A stretch of 64,000 bases of DNA from Rozella allomycis CSF55 (lineage: Eukaryota > Rozellomycota). The translations under genes were made by a program, and so were the position numbers. Below are positions 11,318 to 22,080 of the stretch, one piece after another. The DNA lies in the NCBI GenBank assembly GCA_000442015.1, contig KE560848.1:79603-143602 (forward strand). The letters run 5' to 3'. The notes below the pieces were generated by a model. It was not told the DNA's origin, did not search any database, and saw nothing but the letters and a program-made list of their open reading frames with translations. How positions within the stretch are numbered: the stretch's first letter is position 1; every line of letters begins with the position of its first letter.

Positions 11318-13998
11318 TTATGTTTGCAATTTTGAAGCATACAAGGCCCTTCTCGATGGCGGTCTAAGAATTTTTGGTAGAGACAATCTTTGGAACCTAC
11401 TGAAAGCATATTTGTAGCGTCCAATGTTGTTGAAAACATTTAACATTCTCAAACTACTAGAGTCTCTCAACGTTGTCAATAACTGTGCAAATTCTTGATT
11501 TGTAGAGTTTAAAATTGAAATCAATTCGTTTGCAGAGTAGAAGGAGTTGAAATCCGACAGAAATATTGCTTGATGAAGAGTTGTTGCCATTGCTGTTCTA
11601 TCTTTGCCAGATTTACAAAATGTTATTCTTGCTCCATTAAGGTTTTGAATTATTTCATTAAAAAGAAGCAAGAGATCCATATTTTTCTGGTTATTTGAGT
11701 TTAATTGACATTTGAATTGAGATAGCAATTGTTTTGCGTGGGAATTTGAAGTTGACCCAAGACGAAGGCAATAACTTTCCAAAAGAACCAGAGCTTCTTC
11801 ATTGATCATTTTTTGATAAACATTAGTTCCTAACGAAGCAGAAAGAGTTTGGGTTTCATTTACACCCTGGTTCATAAATACCGGAATTATTTTGATGGGA
11901 GTGTAGCTAACAAATTTTTCGTTAGGGATAACTATGATGGTGTAATTTTCAAAAGATTGAAAGTCTATTTTTTCGAATAACCCAACTTTTATTGCATATG
12001 ATTGTTTCAAATTGTTTATTGCGCCAGTTACATCTTCTAGCATTCCTAATTCATCGCCATATGTGCTTAATAAGCCTTCAAAGCTTATGAGAAATCCATA
12101 ATTTGTAACCTTTGTAAACCAATCGGATGATTTATTCAATGAATCGTATTTTTGCAATTCTGTTTGAAAAGAGCAAACTACAAGGGTAATTAATTGAGAT
12201 AACACTATGTGCTTTCTTAAAACATTTAAGAATGTTGGAACGTATTCATAATCTTGTTTAGTGAATGGATACCTTGCCACCAGTGACTTTAGCATAGGAA
12301 AGGTTTTTAACAATGAATCCAATTTAGGGGGTTCTCTTATTATTGATGAGATTGCATGATTCGCTTCAAAAGTAAAAACATTTAAAATTTCAGCCAAATC
12401 ATTTTTCAAGGCAACTTTTGCATTCTGAAAATTCGAAAATAGAACTTTTTCAGGTTTCTTAAAACTTTCCTTTATTTTCTTATCAAAAGTATCTGAATTA
12501 TCATCAATTGGTTCATCACAAATTTGAATTAAGCATTCATTTATGCAAGGTAGAAATTCATTGATTATTTTGTTCATTTTCAATTCAAGAAGATTTTTAT
12601 CTGAATCTCGATACTGTAAAATCTTTTTTGAAATGCTGATAAATTCATGAATTGACCCTGAAAGAGTTTGGCCAAGCTCCAAATGATAAAAATAACGCAT
12701 TTCTGTTAAGCATTCATCTATTTGATTCAAAGCATTCAAAATTTTATTGTAATGATCGTTTAATATTTTAACAGACTCTTTAATGCTAAAAAAAATTTGA
12801 ACGTCGCCAGGTTTATGAACGGAATTTCCCATCGTAAACTTCTTCAACCCGCCATTTTCAAAACCCATGCCGTGACATGCGAATGCCCCCTTGATGATCA
12901 AAATAGAACATTTATTACTGTAGTCAATGAAGAAAATATAATTTCCTCATTTTCATTCATAATAACTTGTTTTTGAGCATTGATAGGAAACCATTGAAGT
13001 TCCTCATCCTTTTTGTACACTGACTTTCTGAATTCGTTAACATTCTTTATCTTTTCGTAAATCAGCCTGTAATAAGTCAATATTCGCAAGTAAAATGTAT
13101 GAAGGCGATGATTTTCATCAAAATTTGACATGTATGACTCATAATGCCTTATCAAATACTTTAAAAACAATTTTGGAACTTCCATTGGGACTGGAGTCAA
13201 TCTCTGACATAACAAACTATTTCTAACATGGAAATACCTTGCTTCTGAATACAAATACGTGCATTCTTTTTGAAAAGGTATAACATCTAAATAGATCTTC
13301 ATTTGTTCCATCGGCGCCATTTCAAATCTACTTGGTTCAACAAATCCATAAACAAAATCAGCAAACGCAAGCACAGTAATTACATCGTTATCAGCATCTT
13401 CCATTTCAAACAATTTAACTTTAATCCTTCGACTATGTTGAATATAAACTGTAGGAAACAGTGTTATAAACTTGCATGGTTGTGATACAGGTATTAAGCT
13501 TTCTGTCTTAAACACTTCATGAGACGTGTTATTGATTTGATCATATACTACAATAAATATCGGAGACTTTGGAATTGGATTGAGAAATAAATTAAACTGC
13601 AATAATTGATTGTTTTGTAATATTTCTTTCTTTTTGTTTTCATTCCCTGATTCTTTAGTTTTGCAGTTGCAAAGTTTGGACAAGTGCTTTAGCCAAACTT
13701 CAAGTTCTTTTTCGTCTTGTGCTGCCAGATAATATGTTCGTGATTTATCAGCAAAAGATATTATAAATGCACACAAACTTGATGGAGAAGGTGTAATCAA
13801 GCAATCATAAAGATATATAAACCCAATTGGCGCTTCCTTGGGATTTTTAAAGTAAAACAAGAATCCAGTCGACTTGAATACAAAATATCGACGTTTATAA
13901 TTTGTATTAATGTCCCCTCGCTTATTCAAATAACCAGAATGGATATTATCTTTTTCAGATAAAGCGTAGCTACTTAGATTCAGCTCATTAAATTTCAT
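11318..13998 (-). CDS. Inositol polyphosphate 4-phosphatase-like protein with N-terminal PH domain
   Basis: Two exons are separated by the intron 12890-12918 (29 nt), which joins SSLTT to GAFACHGMGFENGGLKK, a segment conserved in INPP4 proteins. Residues about 18-110 form a PH domain (SGYLNKRGDINTNYKRRYFV, ending in EVWLKHLSKL). A probable C2-like region follows (residues 130-260). The CX5R catalytic loop, CKSGKDRTAM, lies near the C terminus. The family removes the 4-phosphate from PtdIns(3,4)P2 on endosomes and plasma membrane. Length (about 880 residues) matches the family. The very short 3' part after the active site also fits INPP4. Substrate preference cannot be read from sequence. Confidence 0.85.
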
Positions 13999-14021
13999 AA
14001 TTAATTTCGAAATTTCGTTTA

Positions 14022-15547
14022 TTAATTAGCAGAGTTAGACGCCCATTGTACATAGTCTGGACTTTCACATGCATCATATTCATCCAGCAATTGTTGAACA
14101 GTTTGTCTGTTTTTACTTGAATTAATTCATTTACCTAGAATCATCAAACTCATCCAAAGAATCTGCAAACTGACTTTGTTTGCGATAGTTTTCAAGAAAG
14201 GCGTTACGTTTCCTCAGTTTATCATATTGGTCGCATACTCTTTTAAATAGCTAGTTAAAGAACAAAAATTGCTTTTACGGATCCAATGCTTGTGTGATTC
14301 GCCAACATCAGTCCCGAAACTCTGTGTGGAGTTTGAACGTAAGGACTCTTTTTACTTAAAACAACCTGAATGGATGCTGGTCCCCATGGAATAAAGTTTG
14401 CTAATCTTCTTTCTCGAATACGAAGCAAACTCTTATGCACGTCTGTAGGGTCAGCCTCGCCTTGAATTATGTTTAGAACTGAAATGTAGCAGCTTCGTTT
14501 TGAAGGAGCGACTGAAACCATTCGGTTCTTTGGCTGTAATAGACGACGCATGACATCCAAAACTGTGGTCTTTCTTACAACTTTCGCCTGGTCAACAGTT
14601 TCAGCGGAAAATGGCGTGTATCCAGTCATCAAAAAGTGGCATCTTGGCGTAGGAACAAGAGATGCAATCTATAAAAATGAAATGGATATATTTCTTTACA
14701 ATTCCTACTAAATCATTATTCATATAACCCGGATAACGAAGTGTTGTTGTGCTGGCAGCCATCACTGTAGAAACAAGTTGATTAACTTGTTCCAGTGAGG
14801 GATTTGTAAGATGAAGTCTGTCGGTAGCGATTCTATTCAGTGCCGCATTGTCCAAAACAACAACACAATCAGCATTCAAAGTTAATCTCTTTAATGAAAG
14901 AATCGAGTTATAAGGCTGGACGACAACATCAGATGTTTCTACAGAATTTGGAAACACCGAGTATGTTTTTATGAGCTTTTTTGGATATCTATCATTCAAT
15001 TTTTCCAGCAGAAACGATCCAAGACCACTTCCTGTACCACCTGCAATAGAGTGACATAGTGTAAATCCCTTTGATAATAAATATTATTTAATACTTCTAA
15101 ACTGTCAGATCCATCTGCCTCTCTATCAATCATGTCGATAATGTCTTCGTGAACACTTTCGGCTTGTGAATAACCATGAGCCCAATTATTCCCAGCTCCT
15201 CCTCCATTCTGAGCAACGTATATATTCTCGGGATTATATAAATTCGAATAGGCTGATGTCATAATGCTGTTAACTACCTTCATAACATGAAATTGGAATC
15301 TATACTCGAGGCTCTAAATCAACAAGCACCGCTCTTGGAACATAGTGATTATCATCTGCTTGATAAAAGAATACATCTTTTCTATCAAAGTCTTCTGTAG
15401 CAAAATCTTCCAAAGTTCCAGTGGGCGATATTCCGTGTTCAGCAGTCAGCCTTTTAAAAAATTCATGGCCGACTATATTTTTCTTGTATAAATAATGTTA
15501 CTCTGATTTCCACATTGTCCAGCCAAAATCGTAATGATTTCACGCAT
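14022..15547 (-). CDS. TUBG: Gamma-tubulin
   Basis: Seven exons, with introns 15473-15501, 15278-15305, 15069-15094, 14669-14699, 14251-14278 and 14107-14134 (26-31 nt). The text is unmistakable: [19 protein letters not shown] at the start, [34 protein letters not shown], the GTP-binding loop [27 protein letters not shown], and [13 protein letters not shown]. The C-terminal helix ends in [11 protein letters not shown]. Gamma-tubulin nucleates microtubules at spindle poles and basal bodies. The second intron of the + reading order restores NQIGHEF exactly, which fixes that splice choice. Together with the flagellar genes nearby it points to a microtubule-organising centre of the centriole or spindle-pole type. 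Confidence 0.97.
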
Positions 15548-15651
15548 TTTGTATTAAGGCAGTGGCAAGGGTAAACTCTAAAACAAGGAGACCATCTAAC
15601 GATTAATGAAGAATTAAAGAATAATAATAAAAATGTTATTTATTGAAATTA

Positions 15652-17304
15652 TTATTGCTTTGGATCTAAAACTTTGAGAATCTTTCCAAGAGCAATTGTT
15701 TCATTTTCATTACGAAGGGTAAATCTACCAAGTTGAGGAAAATCTTTAAATGTTTCAACACAAATTAATCCAGCGCAATCAATACGAACATCGACTAGTT
15801 GATTCTTTTTAACAAACGCAGGTTTCTTGGCAAATCTCTTTTTGGTTTTACGATCGATTAAATGCAAAAGATCTCCAACGACAACTTCTTCAACACATGT
15901 GTGAATATGAAGTACGGTTTGATAACCAGCAGACATGATGGATTTCAAGTTGTCTAAAATTTGAATTCTTGCAATAAAAGAGTTTGAAACTTTGACTGGC
16001 AAACTAGCGTCACAAACAAGAAAGCCTGGAAGGACGTCATTTTCATTCAGATTCTTTAATTTCAAAGTTACATTTTCACCAGCCACTGCGTGTTTAACTG
16101 GATTGTCATCTCTACCAATTTCCATCACTTCAGAAGTTGTCTTTTGTTTCAATAAAAGAATCATTTACTTTATTTGGCATAATAACAACTTTTTGACCAA
16201 GAAAAACTTTTCCAAATTCAATTTTTCCAGTGACTAACATACCCATGTCTTTAACCTTTTCAGCAATTGGAATCATCAAAGGAGCGTTAATGTTTCTATC
16301 AATAGCTGGAATCGAGTCCAAAAGCTCAAGTAATGAAGGACCCCTGTGACATTCACATTAAAATACCTTACGAGTAAAATGGGCATGAGTGTCTCTCTTT
16401 TATGTTCTTTCCAGTGAATCCAGAAATTGGCACAAAATAAATATCATTTTTAATGTTAAATCCAACATTCTTCAAATATTTTGTCATTTCTGTCACAATT
16501 TCATCATAACGTTGTTTTGACCATTCAACAGTTGGGTCATCCATTTTATTAACTGCCACAATCAATTTATTAATCCCATTTGTCTTGACTAAAACCGCGT
16601 GTTCTTTTGTTTGACCTCCTCTTTCGTATCCTGCTTCAAATTCACCCCTTCTAGCAGAAATAACCTTTCACAAATACGCATTCACTTTACCAATACAGCA
16701 ACATCAGCTTGCGCTGCTCCATTAATCATATTTGGTACGTAACTTTTATGCCCTGGAGCATCAAGAATAGTAAATCTTCTTTTCTCAGTCTCAAAAAAGG
16801 CTTTTCCGACATAAACAGTTTTTCCCTTTTACAATATTTTTGTAATAATTACTTTGTCTCTTTCTTCGTCGTTGGTATCTAATGCCCAAGACAAATACCA
16901 TGATTCACTAATTCTTCCCTCTTCAAATTATTACCGTCCTAGTTCCTTGGATTCCCTCTCATATTTTTCTATTGTTCTTTTGTCAACCATCCCAGTTTGT
17001 ACAAGTATTTGCCCTCCTAGAGTGGATTTTCCAGCATCTTCATCAAATATGACCCAAATTTCATACCAACATGTCCAATAAAAATGACACTCATTTTTTC
17101 TTTTTTATCTGTGGCATCTTCTTCAGTAAATAAAGCTGCTGCTTCTTCAGATTGCAAATCTTTGGCCATTGTATATAATGGACCATTATCTTCAGTCTTT
17201 GGTTTAGCTGCAGGTGCAACACTTTCTTTTTGTGGAGTTGGTGGAATTTCAAAAGATGGAACAAATGCAGGAGCATCAAAATTAAAGTTGTACTTGCCTG
17301 ACAT
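15652..17304 (-). CDS. SUP35: Translation release factor eRF3 (GTPase, Sup35/GSPT1)
   Basis: Seven exons, with introns 17038-17066, 16908-16934, 16826-16852, 16665-16690, 16344-16371 and 16141-16168. After splicing, the G1 motif [35 protein letters not shown] (G3), NKMD (G4) and the eRF3-specific C-terminal barrels ([16 protein letters not shown], ending in [14 protein letters not shown]) are complete. It stimulates eRF1-dependent termination in the cytosol. The N-terminal extension is only about 70 residues ([18 protein letters not shown] and an acidic linker). It has one PABP-binding-like hydrophobic patch but no long Q/N-rich prion domain as in budding yeast. Confidence 0.96.
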
Positions 17305-17392
17305 ATAAAAAAATTGCAAAGCCACATAACGAGTTAAAACAATGATTTAATTGGTTTTTAAAAAAGGTTAAATTTCAAATGAAAATGGCTAT

Positions 17393-17831
17393 TTATTTAG
17401 CAGCAACCTTCTTTTGGAAGCGTGGTGGTGGAGTGCGGACTCTTCTTCCTTCACGAGATCTAACTCTGACGATCTTAATGTGAATAGCACAAGAGATACA
17501 GTAGTGTAATTTAACAAACAATTTTGGTAAAGCATATTCTTGGTAAACTGATGCTTCAGCTAAATCACGAACTGCTGCGGCTTCAACCATGTTACGGATA
17601 TGAAAACGTTTAATAGCCTTATCCTGATTTTATTTGACTATTTTAATATTCTACCTTGGAAACACAACGGTTGCAGTTCACACAGCGAACATTGACAACG
17701 TGTCCACGGTTCTTTTTAGAACGACCACAGTTTCTTCTTTTTTGAGTCTAAAATTTAATATCATTCTTTAACATAATAAAATTATCGAATTCAGTCATAA
17801 AAATCATAGTTTTTGTTAAAACACTTACCAT
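17393..17831 (-). CDS. RPS26: Ribosomal protein eS26
   Basis: The ATG at 17831 is followed at once by an 81-nt intron (17748-17828). The exon beginning [15 protein letters not shown] comes next, then a 31-nt intron (17624-17654) and the last exon to 17393. The zinc-binding CVNCNRC and the paired CISC are present, and the tail is [13 protein letters not shown]. eS26 sits at the mRNA exit channel of the 40S subunit. The length of 110-120 residues is normal. The first intron is about three times the usual length in this window and interrupts the gene right after the start codon. Confidence 0.96.
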
Positions 17832-17917
17832 TTTGCAAGGGTCTAATAGAAAAAAACTGTTTCTGAAATTTACTACTGCCTTTCTACTTTGAAAATTCTA
17901 AAACATTTCAAACCACT

Positions 17918-18992
17918 TTATTGTTGAGGTTGTTGCTCTGCTGATTCTTTGGATTTCTGAAGGTTTTCTATCTTTTGAAGAATAGTATTTTTCAAATCTT
18001 CCATTTTGGCTGAAACCGCCTGGCCAACTATTTGCTGAATGTATTTAGTCGCGAGTTCTTTCTGTTGATCCTTGTCATTTGGATCTTTGTCTTGTTTCTT
18101 ATATTCTTACCGAACTTGTCAATTGGATCTTCAGCTTTTAGGTTTTCTGATTCCATATTGACATCGTCAACAGCGGAGTCGGGCTGCAGTTGTTCTTGAC
18201 CTTGGTTGTCTGTTGAAAGAACATTCAACTGTTCCATACGAATGTCCTGAAATGACGGGACCTATTGCGTCATTGAGTTATGAGCATTTTACTTTGCTGG
18301 ATAAATCAACTTTCAACTGGTCATCTGCTAAATGAGCTTCTGGTTCTGGCTCAGGTATAAAGTTAACACGTAACCGTACATCTTTTGTGAAGACATATTT
18401 GTACATTCCGTAATGCCTGAAAAATCTTGCTCACAAGTTTTCATTCAATTTACGTTTGTACAGCGTAATCAGTTACAATTTTGGACTCATTGAAATCAAA
18501 TATCTTTTCGCTATATGGTGGTCTTTGAATAGAGTGTTTTAAAACCAATTGCTTGAAGTACTTATAATCTTCTTCCAATTCTAATTGTGGAACTTCTAAA
18601 TAATCAAACCATTAAACTATTTGCTACTGATTATTTTCTCAAAGACATCTTTCATTATGGAGAAGAATGTAGAGATCTTATCTGGGGAAAGTCCTTTCTC
18701 CTTTCCAAATCTGCTTTACAACAAACTCAAAAGTTACATTAGAATGTAATAATAAAAGTCCAAAACTATAGCATCACGCGAATTATTCAAATCTTTTTTC
18801 ATAAGGGATGCAAGGTATCTGTGATACTAAGAAAGTGAATTTTCTACTTTAGCTTATCTTGTGGATTTTCCAACGAATCAAATTTGAATAATTGATTAAC
18901 GCTTAGATCAGCCCTTGTTTCTTGATATTTAAATCGTTACCAAAGTTTGGTCCCAGCCTATAATCTAAAATTAATTGACTGTTTACCATCAT
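17918..18992 (-). CDS. CLAMP-domain flagellar protein (CFAP119/C1a-32-like)
   Basis: Eight exons join across seven introns of 20-32 nt. After MMVNSQLILDYRLGPNF the protein shows DKLKYLASLMKKDLNNSRDA, then LDFYYYILIRFGKEKGLS and STFFSIMKDVFEKI. The signature HSIQRPPYSEKIFDF follows, then TFFRHYGMYKYVFTKDV. This order matches the CLAMP family of the central-pair C1a projection (C1a-32, CCDC189/CFAP119), which regulates flagellar beating. The C-terminal third is acidic and Gln/Lys-rich (DDQLKVDLSS onward) with a final helical segment. A TAA precedes the ATG in frame, which fixes the start. The gene begins only 36 bp from the end of the next minus-strand gene. Confidence 0.75.
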
Positions 18993-19028
18993 GATGAGTT
19001 ACGCGGTAATGTAAACATAAATATTGAA

Positions 19029-19770
19029 TTATTGCATTTTATTAAAAATTATTGACATCAATTCATGAATGCGCTAAATAACCCAGATTGTATACTTACG
19101 CATTTGACGTTTATTGAGTTTGACCACTCATCGTTAAGCTTCGCTAAGGCATCATGGATATTTAGTTTCGAAAGCATCTTTGGTGAAAAATTATTGTTTT
19201 ATTTACCTCCTTAACTTCTTCAAAAGAGTAGGATAAAACACAAAGAAATTCGAGTGAGGACAAAAGGAGTGACTCTTGGCACTCATCGAATTGGCTGATT
19301 ATCATTAAACATTCCATTATTTAGATTTCATTTTGGTTACTGAAGCAATAATGACAAGGTGGTTTACATAAGTAAGCGAGTATTCGATTGTTGTTGGCGC
19401 CATCAAAACGATTCCAGATAGCACTTCTTGAAAAAGAATCATTTCATCCAAAGCTTTGATTTCATTCAATCGTGACTTACTTTGATTCTTTTTCATCTGT
19501 GCATACCTAAAATTACCAATGAGGTGAAAAACTAATAACTTTTTGATTTGAAAAAATTACTTCTTTCATGTATTAAGTTCCAATTTCGGAGCGATATGTC
19601 TTCTTCCTGAGAATATTTGCAAAGTAGTTTGATTAGCCTCTTCAATCCCTTTCTCCTTACATCTGAAAACATGGATTCCAACTTAGGTTCAGTAAATGAC
19701 GTAACAATACCAATACAAAGGATTCTTGGAATTCATGTCGCAATTTTAATTCATTTAAGATCAGGCTCAT
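19029..19770 (-). CDS. Hypothetical ARM/HEAT-like helical protein
   Basis: About 190 residues spliced from seven exons. Leu-rich helices recur (RRKGLKRLIKLLCKYSQEED, LLSSLEFLCVLSYSFEEV, CRIHELMSIIFNKM), as in ARM or HEAT repeats. I do not recognise the family. Four introns are standard (29, 29, 27 and 29 nt) and the last is 26 nt. The remaining one, 19315-19340, is 26 nt and joins LVIIAS to ECLMIISQFDE in frame, but ends in TG instead of AG. Without it the frame stops at once. Either a non-canonical acceptor, a base error or a mutation explains this. Its neighbour is a flagellar gene on the same strand. Confidence 0.5.
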
Positions 19771-19800
19771 ACTTTTGTAAATTGTAATTTTTCAAAATTG

Positions 19801-21321
19801 ATGGACTGCTTTGATTCTATACTGGCGTTCTCTTTATTTAAAGATGAAGCTGAATATGCTATAACAAACAAAGTTGGTTTGTATGATCGTGAAACGAGGT
19901 TAAAAGAATATGATTCAGGAATACTGAGATTGACCAACCAGAGGATGGTATTTCAAAATGAAGATAGCAACATTTTGTCATTGAGTTTAAGTTTAATACA
20001 AAAGATAGAAATCAAAGTAGAAGATACCAATTATTTTTATTAAGAATCCATTCCTTAGGTCACACGGAAAGATTATACTATTTTTGAATGATAAATCTAG
20101 CGTACACCAAGGATACCTCGAACAATTACATTCACAAAACGCATTAAAAGAAAAAGTAAAAAGCTTTGTCAATGATTGGGCATGCGAAATTTGTAATCAC
20201 AACAATCAAGGATTTACGATAAAGTGTGAGAGTTGTGGTGTAGCTAAAGCGTCACCGAAAGAATGGCCATGTTCAACTTGTACATTTTTAAATAAAATTG
20301 ATAATACAAAGTGTGAAATGTGTGGCTCCGCAATGGGTAGCGATGAGTCTCTTCCATTAAAGTAATCCTGATCCATCAGTAATACAGAATCAATGAAAGC
20401 ATAGGATCTAAATACATAAAATTGTCTTTCAGGGACACTGGCTTTAATAATTTTGTCAAAAAATTGCAAATTGCATTGGAAGAAAAGACTTGGGTAATAA
20501 ATCAAAATTTACTTTAAACAAGAATAAGATTAAACTAAATAACTCTTCAGAGTTAGCAGCCCCTGGAATAAGTACGAAGAATATCTTTCTTTCCTAGGCG
20601 GGATAGTCAAAAAGTTGGACAATGAAGAAATAAAAAAAGATCAGCTTTTGAATGAAGCCTTTAAGGATTTGGATTCACTCATGCGAAAAGCTTCCGAAAT
20701 GATAAACATGGCAAAATCATATGCGAAATCATCCGGGAACAATGCGAATAACGTGTTTGCATCACTTGGGCTAGAAGTTGATCTGACAAAGTAATCAACA
20801 AGGCATTTAAACAAAGAGGAATGTATGAAAGCCAATTTGATGTTGCATTGGCGAGGCAAATAATTAAGATTCTAGACACATGGCTGGATTTCCAGGTTGT
20901 CGATATTGTCGACCTGTATTGCATTCTCAATAAACAAAGAGGAACAGAGCTTTTGTCTCCGAAAGATGTCTTAAATGCGTGCGAACAGTTATCACGAATG
21001 CAAGGAAATTACAGAATGCGAAGATTCGAAAGCGGTACTATAATTGTACATAAAAGTATTTTCATATTTTGGTATTTTTGAGGCGACTATGAAGATGAAA
21101 AAATTGGCGAGAGAATTCAAAAATACCTGGATGATAAAGAATGCTTTAGTGCTATTGAGTTTGCTGCTGCCGAATCATTGTCCATTGAAGTAGCTACTGA
21201 GTTTATCAAGGTATTGAGAAGTGTAGTATTAATATAGACGGTGGAAATGAAAGGAAACCTATGTAGGGACGAATCAATTCAAGGAACATTATTTTATCGA
21301 AATAAAATACTTTTGCGGTAG
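19801..21321 (+). CDS. VPS36: ESCRT-II subunit VPS36 with two NZF zinc fingers
   Basis: Eight exons, with introns 20017-20044, 20362-20387, 20494-20522, 20572-20597, 20791-20816, 21056-21082 and 21211-21237. The N-terminal GLUE half-domain (LYDRETRLKEYDSGILRLTNQ) is interrupted by two RanBP2/NZF zinc fingers (WACEICNHNNQGFTIKCESC and WPCSTCTFLNKIDNTKCEMC). The GLUE fold then resumes (YIKLSFRDTGFNNFVKKL). The C-terminal winged helices contain GTELLSPKDVLNACEQLSRM. VPS36 binds ubiquitin and phosphoinositide and, with VPS22 and VPS25, sorts membrane proteins into endosomal vesicles. Zinc fingers inside GLUE are the fungal layout. Confidence 0.93.
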
Positions 21322-21432
21322 TGCAACATCCTTCTATGCTTTTTGAAGAGGAATATTATTGCTCCCCTCATGATTTTTTCTCCATTTTTTCACCTTTAAT
21401 CTATTTTTTTTTTTTTTTAAAGTTAAAAGAAT
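21322..21432. other. VPS36 3' flank with poly-T run
   Basis: Contains a run of about 14 T at 21406-21419 between two converging reading directions. No gene. Confidence 0.4.
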
Positions 21433-21676
21433 TTATTTAATAAGTAAATTTTTCTTCAAAACTTCAAGAGCATAGGAATGTGCCATGAGGATGTCTATTT
21501 CTTCCTTCGAAGGCTTCCCTAGATTTAATGTTTCAAAGAACATGATATAAGCCGATAAACTAGATTCTTTTAATTGAATGTTGAATTTATCATTAATGTA
21601 ACCTATAAATTGTAACCAATATGGTGCACTGACTACAGGACATTCAAAAAGTTTGTGAAAATTTGTACAAGGTACT
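21433..21676 (-). CDS. Possible terminal coding exon of an unrecognised gene
   Basis: On the minus strand an open frame of about 80 codons runs from a plausible splice acceptor (TTACAG at 21677-21682) to TAA at 21433. It has a protein-like composition (VVSAPYWLQFIGYINDKF, then MFFETLNLGKPSKEEIDILM). I cannot find its upstream exon or a start codon, because the region beyond it is better explained by a gene on the other strand. It may be a relic or a short protein starting at the internal Met. Confidence 0.3.
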
Positions 21677-21774
21677 GTAAGAATTAATTAACTAAATTAA
21701 TAGAAAGAATATATGTTTGTTAATTATCTGAATTAACAAGACTATAGAATTGGAAAGTTGGAAATTTACTATTA

Positions 21775-22080
21775 TGAAGAAGAGGTTTTTCTTTGAGATT
21801 GAGGGTTTCCCTATTCCCTATAAAGAAATGGTCAAAGATAAAGATTTTCAAATCTTTGTAATATTTATTTTGTGTCCCGATAGAATATAGAAACAGAAAA
21901 TCCAATGATGAAATGGAAGGACTACATGTTTCAAGGCACAGTAAAGCAAGTAGTTGGAGAAGACGTTCTAGTTAAATTATCAGGGTAAAACTTTAAATTT
22001 TTATTTATTTAAGAAATTCAACAGAAATGGTGTTTTCTACAGACAAGAGAATAGTCTTTAAACCTATAATCGCTAAATAA
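21775..22080 (+). CDS. Small hypothetical protein, 83 residues
   Basis: Three exons, with introns 21858-21883 (26 nt) and 21985-22013 (29 nt); both are canonical and both keep the frame. The protein runs from MKKRFFFEIEGFPIPYK to STDKRIVFKPIIAK. The middle (FQGTVKQVVGEDVLVKLSG) has the strand pattern of a small beta-barrel, somewhat like the TFIIIC subunit-6 or Ctf8 triple-barrel proteins, but I cannot assign it. Its stop codon overlaps the 3' end of the convergent UBE2T gene by eight bases. Confidence 0.55.

Noticed and set aside
21720-21905. Minus-strand ORF of 61 codons
   Set aside because: Opposite the 83-residue gene whose two introns are canonical and frame-preserving; the antisense frame has no splice or start support.
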